Notes under the pieces: generated by a model
Database searches by the model: none
Told to the model about the DNA's origin: nothing
What the model saw: the letters and a program-made list of their open reading frames with translations, nothing else
Part shown: piece by piece, positions 1-8,199 of the stretch
How positions within the stretch are numbered: the stretch's first letter is position 1
Layout of the letters: each line of letters opens with the position of its first letter
Program-made: the position numbers and the translations under genes
From: JABWBD01 sp040768665
GTDB taxonomy: Bacteria; Planctomycetota; Planctomycetia; Pirellulales; Thermoguttaceae
DNA: 64,000 nucleotides
Assembly: GCA_040768665.1 (NCBI GenBank)
Contig: JAXGMN010000023.1
Location: 1-64,000 of the forward strand
Reading direction: 5' to 3'

Positions 1-40
1 ATCCAAGATGGCAGGGGGCGGGAATGGGGGTGGGGGCTTG

Positions 41-1390
41 TCAGGTTTGGGCGGCAATTCGCTGGCGCTCCTGCTCCGGGTCTAAGCCGTGGCGCATGGC
101 CATCGTGGCTACCGACATCGCGCCGTTGCGAACGAGGATCTGGTCGGCTTGGGCTTCCTTCAACCGGTCGCGGACCGCCAGGCTCGGCGGTACGGCTTGG
201 ACCTCCACGACCGTGGCCGCTTCGCGCGGCAGTCGGCCGGCGTCGACGGCCGCCGAGACCGCGCGGCGCATCACGTCGAGGTCGTCTTCGATCATCTCCT
301 GCTGCAACCGCTGGAACATCCGGACCGCCGGGCCCTCGGCCACCATCGTCGACGCGTAGTTGGCGTTCGAGGCGTCGCTGGTGAGCATGAACTCGGGCAT
401 CACCAAGCGGCTGGCGATTGCGCGAAGCTCCGCCTGCAGCACGACTACGTAGCGTGCCGCGTCGACGCTCGCGGCGGGGAATTCGTAGGCGGTCGCGGCC
501 GAGGTGTCGACGATCGTACCGGGGTCGTAGCGGCGGAAGTGGGTGGTGCGCCCGGTCGAGGGATCGGTCAGCGCGGCGTCGGCCTGTTTCTCCGCGGCGT
601 CGCGCACGGTAGGGTAGGTGCCGGTGGCGTGCTTGCGAATAATGGCAATCGCCGATTGGATCCCGGCCACGACGCTCATGTTTCGCAGCAGCCGTTCCGC
701 GCGTTCGAGGTTCTTGCGCACCGGGAAGAACAGCGGCAGCCCTCGCTTGACGTTGGCGTCGACGTTCGCCTTGCGGTGCTGAATCTCCGACGCGTCGACC
801 CAGCGGCCGTCGATCCAATAGCCGAGCACCGTCTCGACGTCGCGCGGATCGGTCTGGATGCCGAACGCGGCGGCCGGATCGCTCTGTCGCTCGGGCGGCG
901 CCGCCACCTGCGCCGGCTCGACGAAGCGGACCCGCAGCCCGCCGTCCGGCAAAGGGAAGAACCGCAGGAAGGCCTCGCCGTCGCGGTCGCGGCGGCGGAC
1001 AATCTCCTGCTGGCGCGAATGCCAGCGGTTTTCGCGGACGAACCGATCCAGTACGGCCTGGACTTCGCGGAGGAGCGAATCGTCGGCCGGGGCGTTCGGC
1101 CGTGCGGCGGCCCGGTAGACGTGGCCCGTGCCGACAAGATAATTGACGCGATTCTCGTGGCCATTGATGGCGAATTCATTCGAGACCGCCAGCGCACGGC
1201 ACTGGGCGCGGATCTCGGCAAGTTGCCGTTCCGTACCGAAGGCCAGGCCAAGCGAGCCTTCCGAGCCGGCCATGCCCAAGGGCAGCCATCGCGATCCGTC
1301 GGCGTCGCAGTAGGCATCGGAAGGATCGACGAGTTCGTGTAAGGCTTCGAGAAGACGGGTTTCGAAGCGAGAGAGATGGGAGGTTTGCAT
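41..1390 (-). CDS. Phage portal protein
   Basis: 449-residue protein resembling phage portal proteins, the ring at the capsid vertex through which DNA is packaged. The sequence is rich in charged helices and has no signal peptide or membrane segment. The middle (about residues 235-330) carries the NMSVVAGIQSAIAIIRK and AATAYEFPAASVD stretches, and the C-terminal third has the MLTSDASNANYAS-type segment common in portals of siphovirus-like phages. It lies directly downstream of the large terminase on the same strand, which is the usual head-gene order (TerS, TerL, portal). The start ATG at 1390 is preceded on the coding strand by an AAGGAGCACC stretch that fits a ribosome binding site. The length fits the family. 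The next head genes would lie beyond the left edge of the window. The call rests on context as much as on sequence. Confidence 0.8.
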   Translation of the reverse strand: MQTSHLSRFETRLLEALHELVDPSDAYCDADGSRWLPLGMAGSEGSLGLAFGTERQLAEIRAQCRALAVSNEFAINGHENRVNYLVGTGHVYRAAARPNAPADDSLLREVQAVLDRFVRENRWHSRQQEIVRRRDRDGEAFLRFFPLPDGGLRVRFVEPAQVAAPPERQSDPAAAFGIQTDPRDVETVLGYWIDGRWVDASEIQHRKANVDANVKRGLPLFFPVRKNLERAERLLRNMSVVAGIQSAIAIIRKHATGTYPTVRDAAEKQADAALTDPSTGRTTHFRRYDPGTIVDTSAATAYEFPAASVDAARYVVVLQAELRAIASRLVMPEFMLTSDASNANYASTMVAEGPAVRMFQRLQQEMIEDDLDVMRRAVSAAVDAGRLPREAATVVEVQAVPPSLAVRDRLKEAQADQILVRNGAMSVATMAMRHGLDPEQERQRIAAQT

Positions 1391-1422
1391 GGGGTGCTCC
1401 TTGGTGGGTGGAATTGGAATCG

Positions 1423-1516
1423 GTTGTTCAGCCCCGGTGCCGAACGGGCCGGGCGCGGGCAGGGAGTAGGGTCTTTGGTCGCGAGCCCGGCCCGTTGGGC
1501 ACTGGGGTTAAACGAC
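1423..1516. repeat. Inverted-repeat element, family C copy 1
   Basis: Imperfect palindrome between terL and the portal gene. The right arm reads as GTTTAACCCCAGTGCCCA then ACGGGCCGGGC on the minus strand, and the left arm pairs with it. Copies with the same GTTTAACC(G/C)CA(A/G)TG(G/C)CCA(A/G)CGG start lie at 6433 and 18568. The arm sequence toward the loop differs between copies but stays self-complementary. The element ends 4 nt from the terL stop codon, so it could act as a processing or termination hairpin in the leftward transcript. Confidence 0.75.
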
Positions 1517-1520
1517 TGTC

Positions 1521-3137
1521 TTACAGGCGCAGTCGGTTGCCTAATCCATCGTTCAGCGCGGGGGTCAACATCTCGGCGGCCATGCGGATGGACATCTCGG
1601 CGGCGTCGGGGCCGTCGTCGTAATCGCCGGCCGGGAATTCTTTGAGCTGCTCGACCAGGAGCCGCGTGCCCGGCGAGCGGTCCTTGAATCGCAGTCGCCG
1701 CGAGGCCAGGTAGGGTCCCAGCCGGCGAATCCGCACGAGCTTGTTCACCTGGTTGTCGATCAGCCACGGCCGCGCGGCCAAGAGCCCACGGCGTCGAAAC
1801 TCCGCCTCGAACTCCGCACCGAGAAGCTCCTGGAACTGGTTGGCCTCGATCCCGATCGCGTCGGGCCGGAACGCGGAGTACGCCTCGACGCCGTCGGCGA
1901 CAATTTGGGCCACGGCGCGGCGGGCGATGTCCGCCTCGAGATAGATCACGCCCCGCGGGTCGACGCCCGCCATGACCAGCGCCGAGTAGTCGCTCCGGCG
2001 AGCGTCGGTCCCCTTGCTCGGATCGATCGCCAGCGTTTTGACTTCGAGCCGCGTGGGCCACTGGGCAAACCAGATCGATTCGTCGAAGTATTCTTCCGGC
2101 CATTCGCACAGGTCGGGACGGACCGGCGAATTCTGTTTCTCGCGCTCGAAGGCCGCGGGGCCGCTCTCGGCTCGCATGCACATCAGCGCGTAGAGGTCTT
2201 CCACTTCCGGCCAGAGCAGCAGGGCTCCGGCGTCCATCTGTTGCCGCTGGGCGTCGTAGAACGCGCGGGCGTCGCGCTGGTAGTGCGGGTTGGCCAGGTC
2301 CTGGTAGATCGCCTCCCACTCGTGCCAGGCCGACATGTTCTCCGGCCATCGCTCGATCGCCCGGAAGATCCGCGAAGTCCAGCCGGGCGTTTGAGCAAGT
2401 TCCATGGCGAGGGCCTCGCGGTGCAGCGCGGTCGCCAGGTTGACGACGTTGGTCCGCCCGGTGCCGGCCTTCAACAGCGACCCGTGGAACCAGGTCCGCG
2501 AGTGGTCGCGTTGCAAGGCGGAGAGCATGTGGCCGTCGTTTTGCAGGTCGTCGCAGACGATGAGCGTGGGGCGGTGCTCGCGCCGCCGCCGGCCGCGGAT
2601 CCGCTGGCCGGTGCCGAGGGCCTCGATCGTTGCCCCGTTGCGGAGCACGAGCATGCTCGCCCGCCAGGTCGGCCCGCGGCCGGCCGCCGCGGGGTAGTCG
2701 GCCGCGATCTGGTGGTTGTCGACCAGCTCCGAGCGGACGTTGTCCAGATGGGCGCACGCCTGGTGCCGGGTGTCGGAGACGATCCAGATATAGGCTTCCC
2801 AGTTCTCCACCGCGGCGCGGAGCACGTAGGCGAGCGAAGCAAGCGTCGATTTCGCTCCACCGCGCGGTCCGAGAACGTTCACGCGGCGGCCTCGCCGACG
2901 CACCATCTCGTCGAGCTGCCGGGCCAGCCAGCGGTGCATCCGCGATGGAGGCTTGGTGAAATGGTTGGGCAGATAGTGCCGCCCCCACTGCAGCAGTCCT
3001 TCGCAGTGCGGATCCGCGGCCGACGACCTTCGCTCCGACGCATAGATCCCCACGAGCCGGTCCCAAAGCATGGCGCTCAAGTGCCGGACATGCGGCCGGC
3101 AGACTTCATTCTCAAGGGGGCGCGTGCTACGTTTCAT
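1521..3137 (-). CDS. Phage terminase large subunit (TerL)
   Basis: 538-residue packaging motor. The N-terminal ATPase half has a Walker A motif GPRGGAKST (about residue 88), followed by a Walker B LIVCDDLQ (about residue 190), where D-D plus a following polar residue replaces the usual D-E pair. The C-terminal RNase H-like nuclease half has the acidic metal-binding series: AIDPSKG (about 375), IGIEANQ (about 430) and DDGPDAAEM (near 515). The role is ATP-driven DNA translocation into the prohead and genome cleavage. I place the start at the ATG at 3137 (MKRSTRP), because it overlaps the end of the terS-like gene by 11 nt, as is common in terminase pairs. An upstream in-frame start at 3188 would lengthen it by 17 arginine-rich residues. 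Both key domains are intact, so the gene looks functional. Confidence 0.9.
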   Translation of the reverse strand: MKRSTRPLENEVCRPHVRHLSAMLWDRLVGIYASERRSSAADPHCEGLLQWGRHYLPNHFTKPPSRMHRWLARQLDEMVRRRGRRVNVLGPRGGAKSTLASLAYVLRAAVENWEAYIWIVSDTRHQACAHLDNVRSELVDNHQIAADYPAAAGRGPTWRASMLVLRNGATIEALGTGQRIRGRRRREHRPTLIVCDDLQNDGHMLSALQRDHSRTWFHGSLLKAGTGRTNVVNLATALHREALAMELAQTPGWTSRIFRAIERWPENMSAWHEWEAIYQDLANPHYQRDARAFYDAQRQQMDAGALLLWPEVEDLYALMCMRAESGPAAFEREKQNSPVRPDLCEWPEEYFDESIWFAQWPTRLEVKTLAIDPSKGTDARRSDYSALVMAGVDPRGVIYLEADIARRAVAQIVADGVEAYSAFRPDAIGIEANQFQELLGAEFEAEFRRRGLLAARPWLIDNQVNKLVRIRRLGPYLASRRLRFKDRSPGTRLLVEQLKEFPAGDYDDGPDAAEMSIRMAAEMLTPALNDGLGNRLRL

Positions 3138-3615
3138 CGTCAGTCGGCCCCGAGGGGGCGTCCGGTTCCTCGAGCGATTTCCTCTCACGGCGGCTCTCCG
3201 GCCGCAGCCTCCAGAGCCGCGTCAGCACCGCTTTTCGATACCGCGAGGCCGGCAGCTCTTGCAGGATGATCTCGGTCACTTCGGCGAGAAACTCGTCGAT
3301 CTCGCCGGGCGTCAGGCAATCGGGGCCTCGGCGGGCGAAATCCTCCGGATAGCGCCGCTCGAGTGCCCATGCCGCGGCCCGCCACTGCTTGTTGTCGTGG
3401 GTCGAGGCACGAACGGATTTCACCAGTTCGATCTGCCCGAGCGACTCCGCACGGGCGAGCTGCCTGGCAAAGCCCGGATCGCGGGCCGCCAGCTTGCCGA
3501 TCGTATGCCGCGAGCAGCCGACGTAGCCCGCCGCGGTCGCGCGCGAGCAGCCCATCGAGAGGATTGCCAGGATTTCGCGCCGTTTGGTTTCGTCGAGATT
3601 CGATTTTCGCGACAT
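3127..3615 (-). CDS. Small terminase-like HTH protein
   Basis: 162-residue protein. Residues 10-50 form a resolvase/transposase-like helix-turn-helix (KRREILAILSMGCSRATAA, then YVGCSRHTIGKLA), which fits DNA recognition by a small terminase subunit. The middle holds a WRAAAWALERRYPEDFA segment that is typical of small terminases and of Bacteroides/planctomycete phage HTH proteins. The C-terminus is charged. The ATG overlaps the stop codon of the upstream ABC/GNAT gene by one base (TGATG), and the 3' end overlaps terL by 11 nt, so the three genes are very likely translationally coupled. Identification as TerS comes from position plus HTH; the sequence itself would also fit a generic phage DNA-binding protein. 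Confidence 0.75.
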   Translation of the reverse strand: MSRKSNLDETKRREILAILSMGCSRATAAGYVGCSRHTIGKLAARDPGFARQLARAESLGQIELVKSVRASTHDNKQWRAAAWALERRYPEDFARRGPDCLTPGEIDEFLAEVTEIILQELPASRYRKAVLTRLWRLRPESRRERKSLEEPDAPSGPTDDET

Positions 3616-4718
3616 CACACCGGCCCTCCGCTCCGCCATTCGAACGACACCACGGCCCGGCCCGCCGAGCCTCGATACTTCCTCACGATCCGGTCCGCCG
3701 GCCGCGATCCTGTCTTCTTCACGTCGACGACGCGCCACCGGGGCGAGCGGCGGCAATGCGCAACGATCGCCGGATGGCTCGCCGTGAGGTTCACGCGGTG
3801 TCCCTCCTCGCTGTGCATTTGGGCCACGGCCTCCATCATCGATGTGCCGATCCCGATGCCCTGGTAGTCGGGCAGGGTGACGATGCGGCTGATCCGCCGG
3901 CGATTTTTGTGCCCGATCAGTCCGACCGTGGCGCAGAAGGCCACGGGCGACCCTTCCCAGACGGCCAGGAAGCAGCGGGCGGCCGGGTTCAGCTCCCCGC
4001 TCAGATAGTGATGGCGCGCAAACAACCGCCACGCACCACGCGAGCAACGAAACAACTCGATCCGGATCGGCGGTCGCCGAAGACACCTCCAGGCAAACTG
4101 CGACGCGGCCATGTCGAGGACCCAGTCGGGCGCGAGCCACGCCGCCACGTCGTCGTGGCACGTGACGGCCACCAGCCGGCACGGCGCCAAACGGCCGCGA
4201 ACGGCCTTGGCAACCGCAACCGACACGACGCGCGCGACCGTCCGATCGACGACGCTGGTGAACTCGTCGAAGACGACCGTCGGCAGTTCGCCCCCGGGGC
4301 CGTCCGGCCGAGCCGAGTGAAGGGCTCTCGCCAGGTCGCAGCGGAACTGCTCGCCGGTGCTCAGCACGTGGTAAGGCTTCAGCCAGCTCGGCGGCGAGCT
4401 GAAGCCGACCGCGGTGAGCAGCCCCGTGGTTGCCTTGATCGGCAGGTCGCCGAAGCAGTCGATCACTGCGCGGTCGCGGGGCCACGGTTCGGGGCGATCG
4501 ATGCTCTTGTCGAATAGCCGGCGAGCGATGGTCGTCTTTCCGCTGCCGGAAGGCCCGACGATCAGACCGATCCGCCACGCATCGCCCAATTCGGGGACTT
4601 CCACCGTGAACCGCTCGGACGCGCGGCGCTCGACGGGCAGATCGAACATCCCGGCGATCTGCCGCACGCGGAAAGAATCGTGGATCGGACAGCTTACGGT
4701 AATGTCAATCGATGGCAT
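3615..4718 (-). CDS. ABC-type ATPase fused to GNAT acetyltransferase (COG2401-like)
   Basis: 367-residue two-domain protein. The N-terminal part is an ABC ATPase: Walker A GPSGSGKTT (about residue 58), a diverged signature LSTGEQFRCDLARAL (about 125), Walker B PTVVFDEFTS (about 155) and a switch histidine in VTCHDD. The C-terminal part is a GNAT fold with the acetyl-CoA loop LPDYQGIGIGTSMME (about 295). There is no membrane segment, so it is not a transporter. This fusion is known as the COG2401 type, with no settled function. Here it sits between a ParB-like gene (11 nt upstream) and a terminase pair (1-nt overlap), which points to a role in phage DNA metabolism or base/protein modification. 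The start at 4718 (MPSIDITV) was chosen over 4811, which would lie inside the upstream gene. Confidence 0.85.
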   Translation of the reverse strand: MPSIDITVSCPIHDSFRVRQIAGMFDLPVERRASERFTVEVPELGDAWRIGLIVGPSGSGKTTIARRLFDKSIDRPEPWPRDRAVIDCFGDLPIKATTGLLTAVGFSSPPSWLKPYHVLSTGEQFRCDLARALHSARPDGPGGELPTVVFDEFTSVVDRTVARVVSVAVAKAVRGRLAPCRLVAVTCHDDVAAWLAPDWVLDMAASQFAWRCLRRPPIRIELFRCSRGAWRLFARHHYLSGELNPAARCFLAVWEGSPVAFCATVGLIGHKNRRRISRIVTLPDYQGIGIGTSMMEAVAQMHSEEGHRVNLTASHPAIVAHCRRSPRWRVVDVKKTGSRPADRIVRKYRGSAGRAVVSFEWRSGGPV

Positions 4719-4729
4719 GGTGTTCGGTC

Positions 4730-5290
4730 TCACAGGTTCGACAGCCGGCAGCCGTATCCTTCGCTCGTCAATCGCTCGAAAACGGCTTGCTGTTCCGCTT
4801 CCGTCCGGCATTCCACGATGACGTGAAACAGCTCCGGCACGTGGACGTCGCCGGAGAACTCTTGGGGCTTTTCGGTCGACGGCTCTCGCGGGGCCCGCAT
4901 CCGATCGAGCACGGTGCGAAGCGCGTCGCTCTCGGTGTCGACCCGATCGGCCAGCTCGCCCAAGGCATCGCGGTCGATATCGGCCATGGCTCCCAACGGG
5001 TCGTAAAGGGCCAGGAGTTTGGCGGCCTCGGCGTCGTCGAGATCGACGATGAGCACGGGCACTTCCATGTCCGGAGTTGTTTCGGCCCGCAGATGCCCGT
5101 CGATCAGCTCGATCGCCCCGTCGGGCAACTCGCGGGCCAACAGGGCGCCGGCGTACCCGACCTCGGCCAGCAGAGCGCGGAGCGCTTTGCGCTGCTGGGC
5201 CGGATGGGTCCGCCAGTTGTTCGGATTGGCGCGAAGGTCGCCCGCGCGCACGCGGCGAAGTTCACGAATTCGGTCGCGGATAGTCATCAT
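4730..5290 (-). CDS. ParB/sulfiredoxin-like nuclease-domain protein
   Basis: 186-residue protein with an N-terminal ParB/Srx fold: LRANPNNWRTHP (about residue 19), followed by a shortened ParB box II of the form LIDGHLRAET (about residue 63). The GHLR segment corresponds to the GxxR nucleotide-binding motif of ParB CTPases and phage ParB-like nucleases. The C-terminal 60 residues are unlike chromosomal ParB and lack an HTH, so a role in chromosome partition is unlikely. Phage ParB-like proteins often sit next to terminases and DNA methyltransferases. It is the first gene of a tight leftward run with the ABC/GNAT and terminase genes. The upstream region is filled by repeats, so its promoter is not obvious. 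Confidence 0.8.
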   Translation of the reverse strand: MMTIRDRIRELRRVRAGDLRANPNNWRTHPAQQRKALRALLAEVGYAGALLARELPDGAIELIDGHLRAETTPDMEVPVLIVDLDDAEAAKLLALYDPLGAMADIDRDALGELADRVDTESDALRTVLDRMRAPREPSTEKPQEFSGDVHVPELFHVIVECRTEAEQQAVFERLTSEGYGCRLSNL

Positions 5291-5440
5291 CTTGCCTCGC
5301 TATGGGGTGTGCTTGCGATTGGACGCGGTCATCATCTTGCCTCGCTATCGAGTGTGGCACTGTTTGCGATTGGACGCGGTCTCCATGCATGCAACGTCTA
5401 CCACAATCGCAAGCAGTGCGAAGCGCCGACGGAGCTTGCC
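5291..5440. repeat. Degenerate CTTGCGATTG repeats, with a 61-nt element at 5358-5418
   Basis: Two partial copies of a CATCTTGCCTCGCTAT...TTGCGATTGGACGCGGTC block lie in tandem (starting near 5287 and 5331). The second runs into a full 61-nt inverted repeat, 5358-5418. Its arms are CACTGTTTGCGATTG and CAATCGCAAGCAGTG, and CTACCA precedes the right arm. The same 61-nt element, with either CTTGCGATTG or CTTGGCGTTG arms, recurs at 41686, 42419, 60386, 60534, 60736 and 60884. Confidence 0.85.
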
Positions 5441-6020
5441 TGGTAGGTGAAGTAGGTTTCCAGGCTAGCAACGCCAAGCGCCCGCTCCCCGACCCCTGCC
5501 GGCTCGTCCGGCAGGTGAAGGAGGTTTCCAGGCTAGCAACGCCAAGCGCCCGCCCGCCGACCCCTGCCGGCTTGTCCGGCAGGTGAAGGAGGTTTTCAGG
5601 CTAGCAACGCCAAGCTGCCCGCTCCCCGACCCCTGCCGGCTCGTCCGGCAGGTGAAGGAGGTTTCCCAGGCTAGCAACGCCAAGCGGCCCGCTCCCCGAC
5701 CCCTGCCGGCTCGTCCGGCAGGTGAAGGAGGTTTTCAGGCTAGCAACGCCAATCGCCCGCCCGCCGACCCCTGCCGGCTCGTCCGGCAGGTGAAGGAGGT
5801 TTTCGCAGCTCTCTTGGAAGCCGAGCGAACCTGATTCACCTGCCGGACGAGCCGGCAGGGGTCTACGTGTTCGGCGCGCCACTCTGCTAGCTTGTAGGAA
5901 CCTGATTCACCTGCCGGACGAGCCGGCAGGGGTCTGCGGGGGCGCTGCTTTGCTAGCTTGTGAACCTGATTCACCTGCCGGACGAGCCGGCAGGGGTCTA
6001 CGTTTCGTTGCGCTACTTTG
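5441..6020. repeat. Repeat array of CCTGCCGG hairpins: five direct plus three inverted units
   Basis: Eight copies of a hairpin with arms CCTGCCGG and CCGGCAGG and a 5-nt loop. Five lie in one orientation at 5495, 5563, 5632, 5702 and 5770 (period 68-70 nt; units also carry TGAAGGAGGTTT and CAGGCTAGCAACGCCAA). Three lie in the opposite orientation at 5839, 5910 and 5974 (units with CCTGATTCACC and GCTAGCTTG). A degenerate first unit begins near 5441. The units are similar but not identical, with no unique spacers, so this is not a CRISPR array. The polarity switch near 5805-5825 makes the whole block a large inverted repeat. It lies between the phage parB-like gene and a small membrane protein gene. 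Read-through frames across it are repeat artefacts. Confidence 0.9.
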
Positions 6021-6046
6021 CTAGCTTGCGACAAGATCGCCGGCTC

Positions 6047-6397
6047 CTAGCCGCCGCTGAGGCGGCGGTGGATCTCGGCGACTTTCTCCGGTTGTTCCTT
6101 GTAGTGATCGAGGATTTTCCAGAAGACGTCGTCCAGCTTGGCGAGGATCACCTCGTCGCTGCGGACCGCCCCGACGACCTCCTTGATCTTCCAGGCCAGG
6201 CCGGAATAGTCGCCGACGGCGTACATGCGATACGCCTCGGCGAACCACTTCAGGCCCCAGTCGCGCATGATCTCGGCGAACTCCAGCGCCGTCCGCCGGC
6301 GTCTCTCGCGGCGGTTATACAGCCACAGGGCCACAACGACGGCGATAAACGCTGCCGACGCCTTGCCGATCACGTCCCAGGGGATCGATTCAGACAT
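6047..6397 (-). CDS. Small phage membrane protein, possibly holin-like
   Basis: 116-residue protein with one hydrophobic segment at about residues 11-29 (GKASAAFIAVVVALWLYN), followed at once by a strongly basic run (RRERRRR) and a soluble helical tail of about 80 residues. This is a single-pass topology with the basic stretch on the cytoplasmic side. The start at 6397 (MSESIPWDV) has a good AAGGAGC ribosome binding site 5 nt upstream. It lies between a membrane-anchored protease gene and the ParB/terminase block on the same strand. Size and topology fit holins or other small phage membrane proteins, but no family motif is visible, so the function is left open. Confidence 0.6.
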   Translation of the reverse strand: MSESIPWDVIGKASAAFIAVVVALWLYNRRERRRRTALEFAEIMRDWGLKWFAEAYRMYAVGDYSGLAWKIKEVVGAVRSDEVILAKLDDVFWKILDHYKEQPEKVAEIHRRLSGG

Positions 6398-6432
6398 GGA
6401 AAGCTCCTTATGCGAATGGTGCGTGGTTATGT

Positions 6433-6530
6433 CGTTTAACCGCAATGGCCAACGGCCTGCGCGCGCAGCGGGAGGAATGTCGGCCGCGATAGCACTGCCC
6501 GCGCAGGCCGTTGGCCATTGCGGTTAAACG
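6433..6530. repeat. Inverted-repeat element, family C copy 2
   Basis: Near-perfect 98-nt palindrome. The left arm starts CGTTTAACCGCAATGGCC and continues AACGGCCTGCGCG. The right arm is its reverse complement and ends GGTTAAACG. The loop is about 35 nt. It lies 5 nt downstream of the stop codon of the trypsin-like protease gene and 36 nt upstream of the small membrane protein start, so it would form a strong hairpin inside the leftward phage transcript. It is related to the elements at 1423 and 18568. Confidence 0.85.
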
Positions 6531-6535
6531 TTGCC

Positions 6536-7585
6536 TCAGTTCTCGTTGAATTTGTAGTACGCCACGGTGGCTGCGACTCCGGCTGCCAGCACGGCGAGCC
6601 AGGTAAGCGCGGTGTCGTCGGATTTCGGGTCGGCTGGTTTCTGCAACTCGCTCAGACGCTTTTCGATCGCGTCGAGCCGGACCTGAATCGGCCCCAGATC
6701 GATTCGTACGGGCGGAGGCGCCGCGGGCGCGGCCGGCGGCTCCGGCTGCGGGAAAGGCCGGCGCCACCGGTCGCATGCGCCGCGGAGAAAGCCGCCGAAC
6801 TCGATCGTCGCGCTGACCGTGCGGTCTTCCGGACGCCCACCCCAGACGACGGCTCGGAGGCGGCCGTCGCGGGTCAGCCATGCCCCGCCGGAATCGCCCG
6901 CCTCGGTCAAACCGGTCGCCTCGGCGGTTTTTCGAAACCGGCGGCTTCCATCGGTCGGATCGCAGGCGATCGTGGTTTGCTCGAGATTGCTGATCCGCCC
7001 GGCGGAGATCATCAGCGTCCGCAGGCGGCCGTAGCCGGCGGAATAGACCGCCTCGCCGACCGCCGGCGGACCGTCGCACACCGCAACGCCCCTGGCCTCT
7101 GCCGGCGGATCGCCGAGCAGCTCGAGCAATGCCAGGTCCGACGCATGATCGGCGGCCAGCACCTTTGCCTGCAAGCGTGTGCCGCCGGGGAATTCCACCT
7201 CGGCGGAACCCTGTGCGCGGCGGAGCACGTGCTCGCACGTGATCACCAGCCCGCTTCCCAGGTACGTTCCGCTGCCGCCCCACGACTGGCAGCGAATCCG
7301 GACCAGCGAATGGTAGCACTGCCTGACCGCCTCGGGAACGTCGTCCGGTAGCGCCGGCGGCACCAGAGGACGCGCCGGGCTCGCCGGCAGGCGACAGCCC
7401 TCGGGACCGCATTGGGCCGGCGCAGTGGAAACCAGGACAACGAAACAGATACCAAATCCAAAACACCCAATCCCAAACCGATTCAAAGCACGAAGCACAA
7501 AACCTCTTCGCCTGGAATTTGCCGTTTTGGATTTTGAATTGGTTTCGGATTTGGGATTGCGAACTTGGGATTCTGCAGCTCTCAT
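6536..7585 (-). CDS. Membrane-anchored trypsin-like serine protease
   Basis: 349-residue S1-type protease. The catalytic triad is visible: His in VITCEHVL (about residue 115), Asp in ASDLALLEL (about 155) and Ser in TEAGDSGGAWL (about 228). A hydrophobic segment near residues 36-54 (FGIGCFGFGICFVVLVS, then AQC) fits an N-terminal export signal or anchor. A second segment at the very C-terminus (LTWLAVLAAGVAATVAYY) would anchor the enzyme, with a proline-rich linker and a short coiled stretch (RLDAIEKRLSELQ) between. The ATG at 7585 is used because the upstream gene ends at 7588. A membrane-bound protease inside a phage structural module is unusual; processing of capsid proteins or attack on host proteins are both possible. 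Confidence 0.85.
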   Translation of the reverse strand: MRAAESQVRNPKSETNSKSKTANSRRRGFVLRALNRFGIGCFGFGICFVVLVSTAPAQCGPEGCRLPASPARPLVPPALPDDVPEAVRQCYHSLVRIRCQSWGGSGTYLGSGLVITCEHVLRRAQGSAEVEFPGGTRLQAKVLAADHASDLALLELLGDPPAEARGVAVCDGPPAVGEAVYSAGYGRLRTLMISAGRISNLEQTTIACDPTDGSRRFRKTAEATGLTEAGDSGGAWLTRDGRLRAVVWGGRPEDRTVSATIEFGGFLRGACDRWRRPFPQPEPPAAPAAPPPVRIDLGPIQVRLDAIEKRLSELQKPADPKSDDTALTWLAVLAAGVAATVAYYKFNEN

Positions 7586-7587
7586 GA

Positions 7588-8163
7588 CTAAACCTCCAGC
7601 GTAAAACGGTATTTGCACAGCGCGCTGCGCGCGAGGTCGCCGGGCGTGGTGGCTCGATCGGACAGGTTGGGCATGACGTCGACGCCCGCGCCCTCGCGAA
7701 GCGCGCGAGAGACCAACTGCGAGCAGACCGGCAGGCTTCCGTTGCGGCCGTCGTCCAGATCCGGTGGCAGGATCCAGCGGAGTACGAGGGCCTGTCGCAG
7801 CGCGTGCCAGACCAGCGACCGCCAGCCGTAGCGGCGGCCGGTCGCCGAGATCATCCGGTCCACTGCGCCGGCCCGCTGGTGCTGGTTGAGCTTGAGCGAG
7901 TACACGTCGATCCGTCCCGGCACGGCGGCCACGAGGTTCGACAGGACGGTCGCGCGCCCGCCGATCCACTGGCGGGTCTCCAGGCACATAAGCCGCTCGC
8001 CCCACCACGCGGCCATGCCGGCATGGGCGTACGGCGATCGACCGGCTGCGGCAATCAAGCGCGAGTGCATCCGCGGCCGGGCGCGAAACAGCAGCAGGTC
8101 GGCGCCGCGAATCTTGCGGCGAACGTCGGCGTAGCGGACCCGATCAGGAAAATGGCGGTTCAT
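7588..8163 (-). CDS. Permuted NlpC/P60 (YiiX-like) peptidase
   Basis: 191-residue protein with the layout of permuted papain-like NlpC/P60 hydrolases: DLLLFRAR (about residue 23), a histidine in the SPYAHAGMA motif (about 43-51), and the nucleophile cysteine much later in LPVCSQLVSRAL (about 144). The family includes YiiX/YebB-like amidases and peptidases acting on cell-wall peptides or lipids. In a phage module this most likely serves as a cell-wall enzyme. There is no signal peptide, so export would need a holin or virion delivery. Two bases separate its stop codon from the protease gene, so they form an operon. The C-terminal ARSALCKYRF segment is typical of relatives found next to planctomycete terminases. 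Confidence 0.7.
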   Translation of the reverse strand: MNRHFPDRVRYADVRRKIRGADLLLFRARPRMHSRLIAAAGRSPYAHAGMAAWWGERLMCLETRQWIGGRATVLSNLVAAVPGRIDVYSLKLNQHQRAGAVDRMISATGRRYGWRSLVWHALRQALVLRWILPPDLDDGRNGSLPVCSQLVSRALREGAGVDVMPNLSDRATTPGDLARSALCKYRFTLEV

Positions 8164-8199
8164 GGCATGCGGCTCTCAAGCGGGCGGTCAGGCGGGGTT

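Noticed and set aside
676..3066. Very long open frames overlapping terL and the portal gene on both strands
   Set aside because: They are arginine/alanine/proline-rich shadows of GC-rich coding DNA. The terminase and portal frames carry all recognisable motifs.
5441..6020. CRISPR-like array of regularly spaced hairpins
   Set aside because: The period is 64-71 nt, but the intervening sequence is itself repeated and diverged rather than unique, the orientation switches, and no cas gene is nearby.
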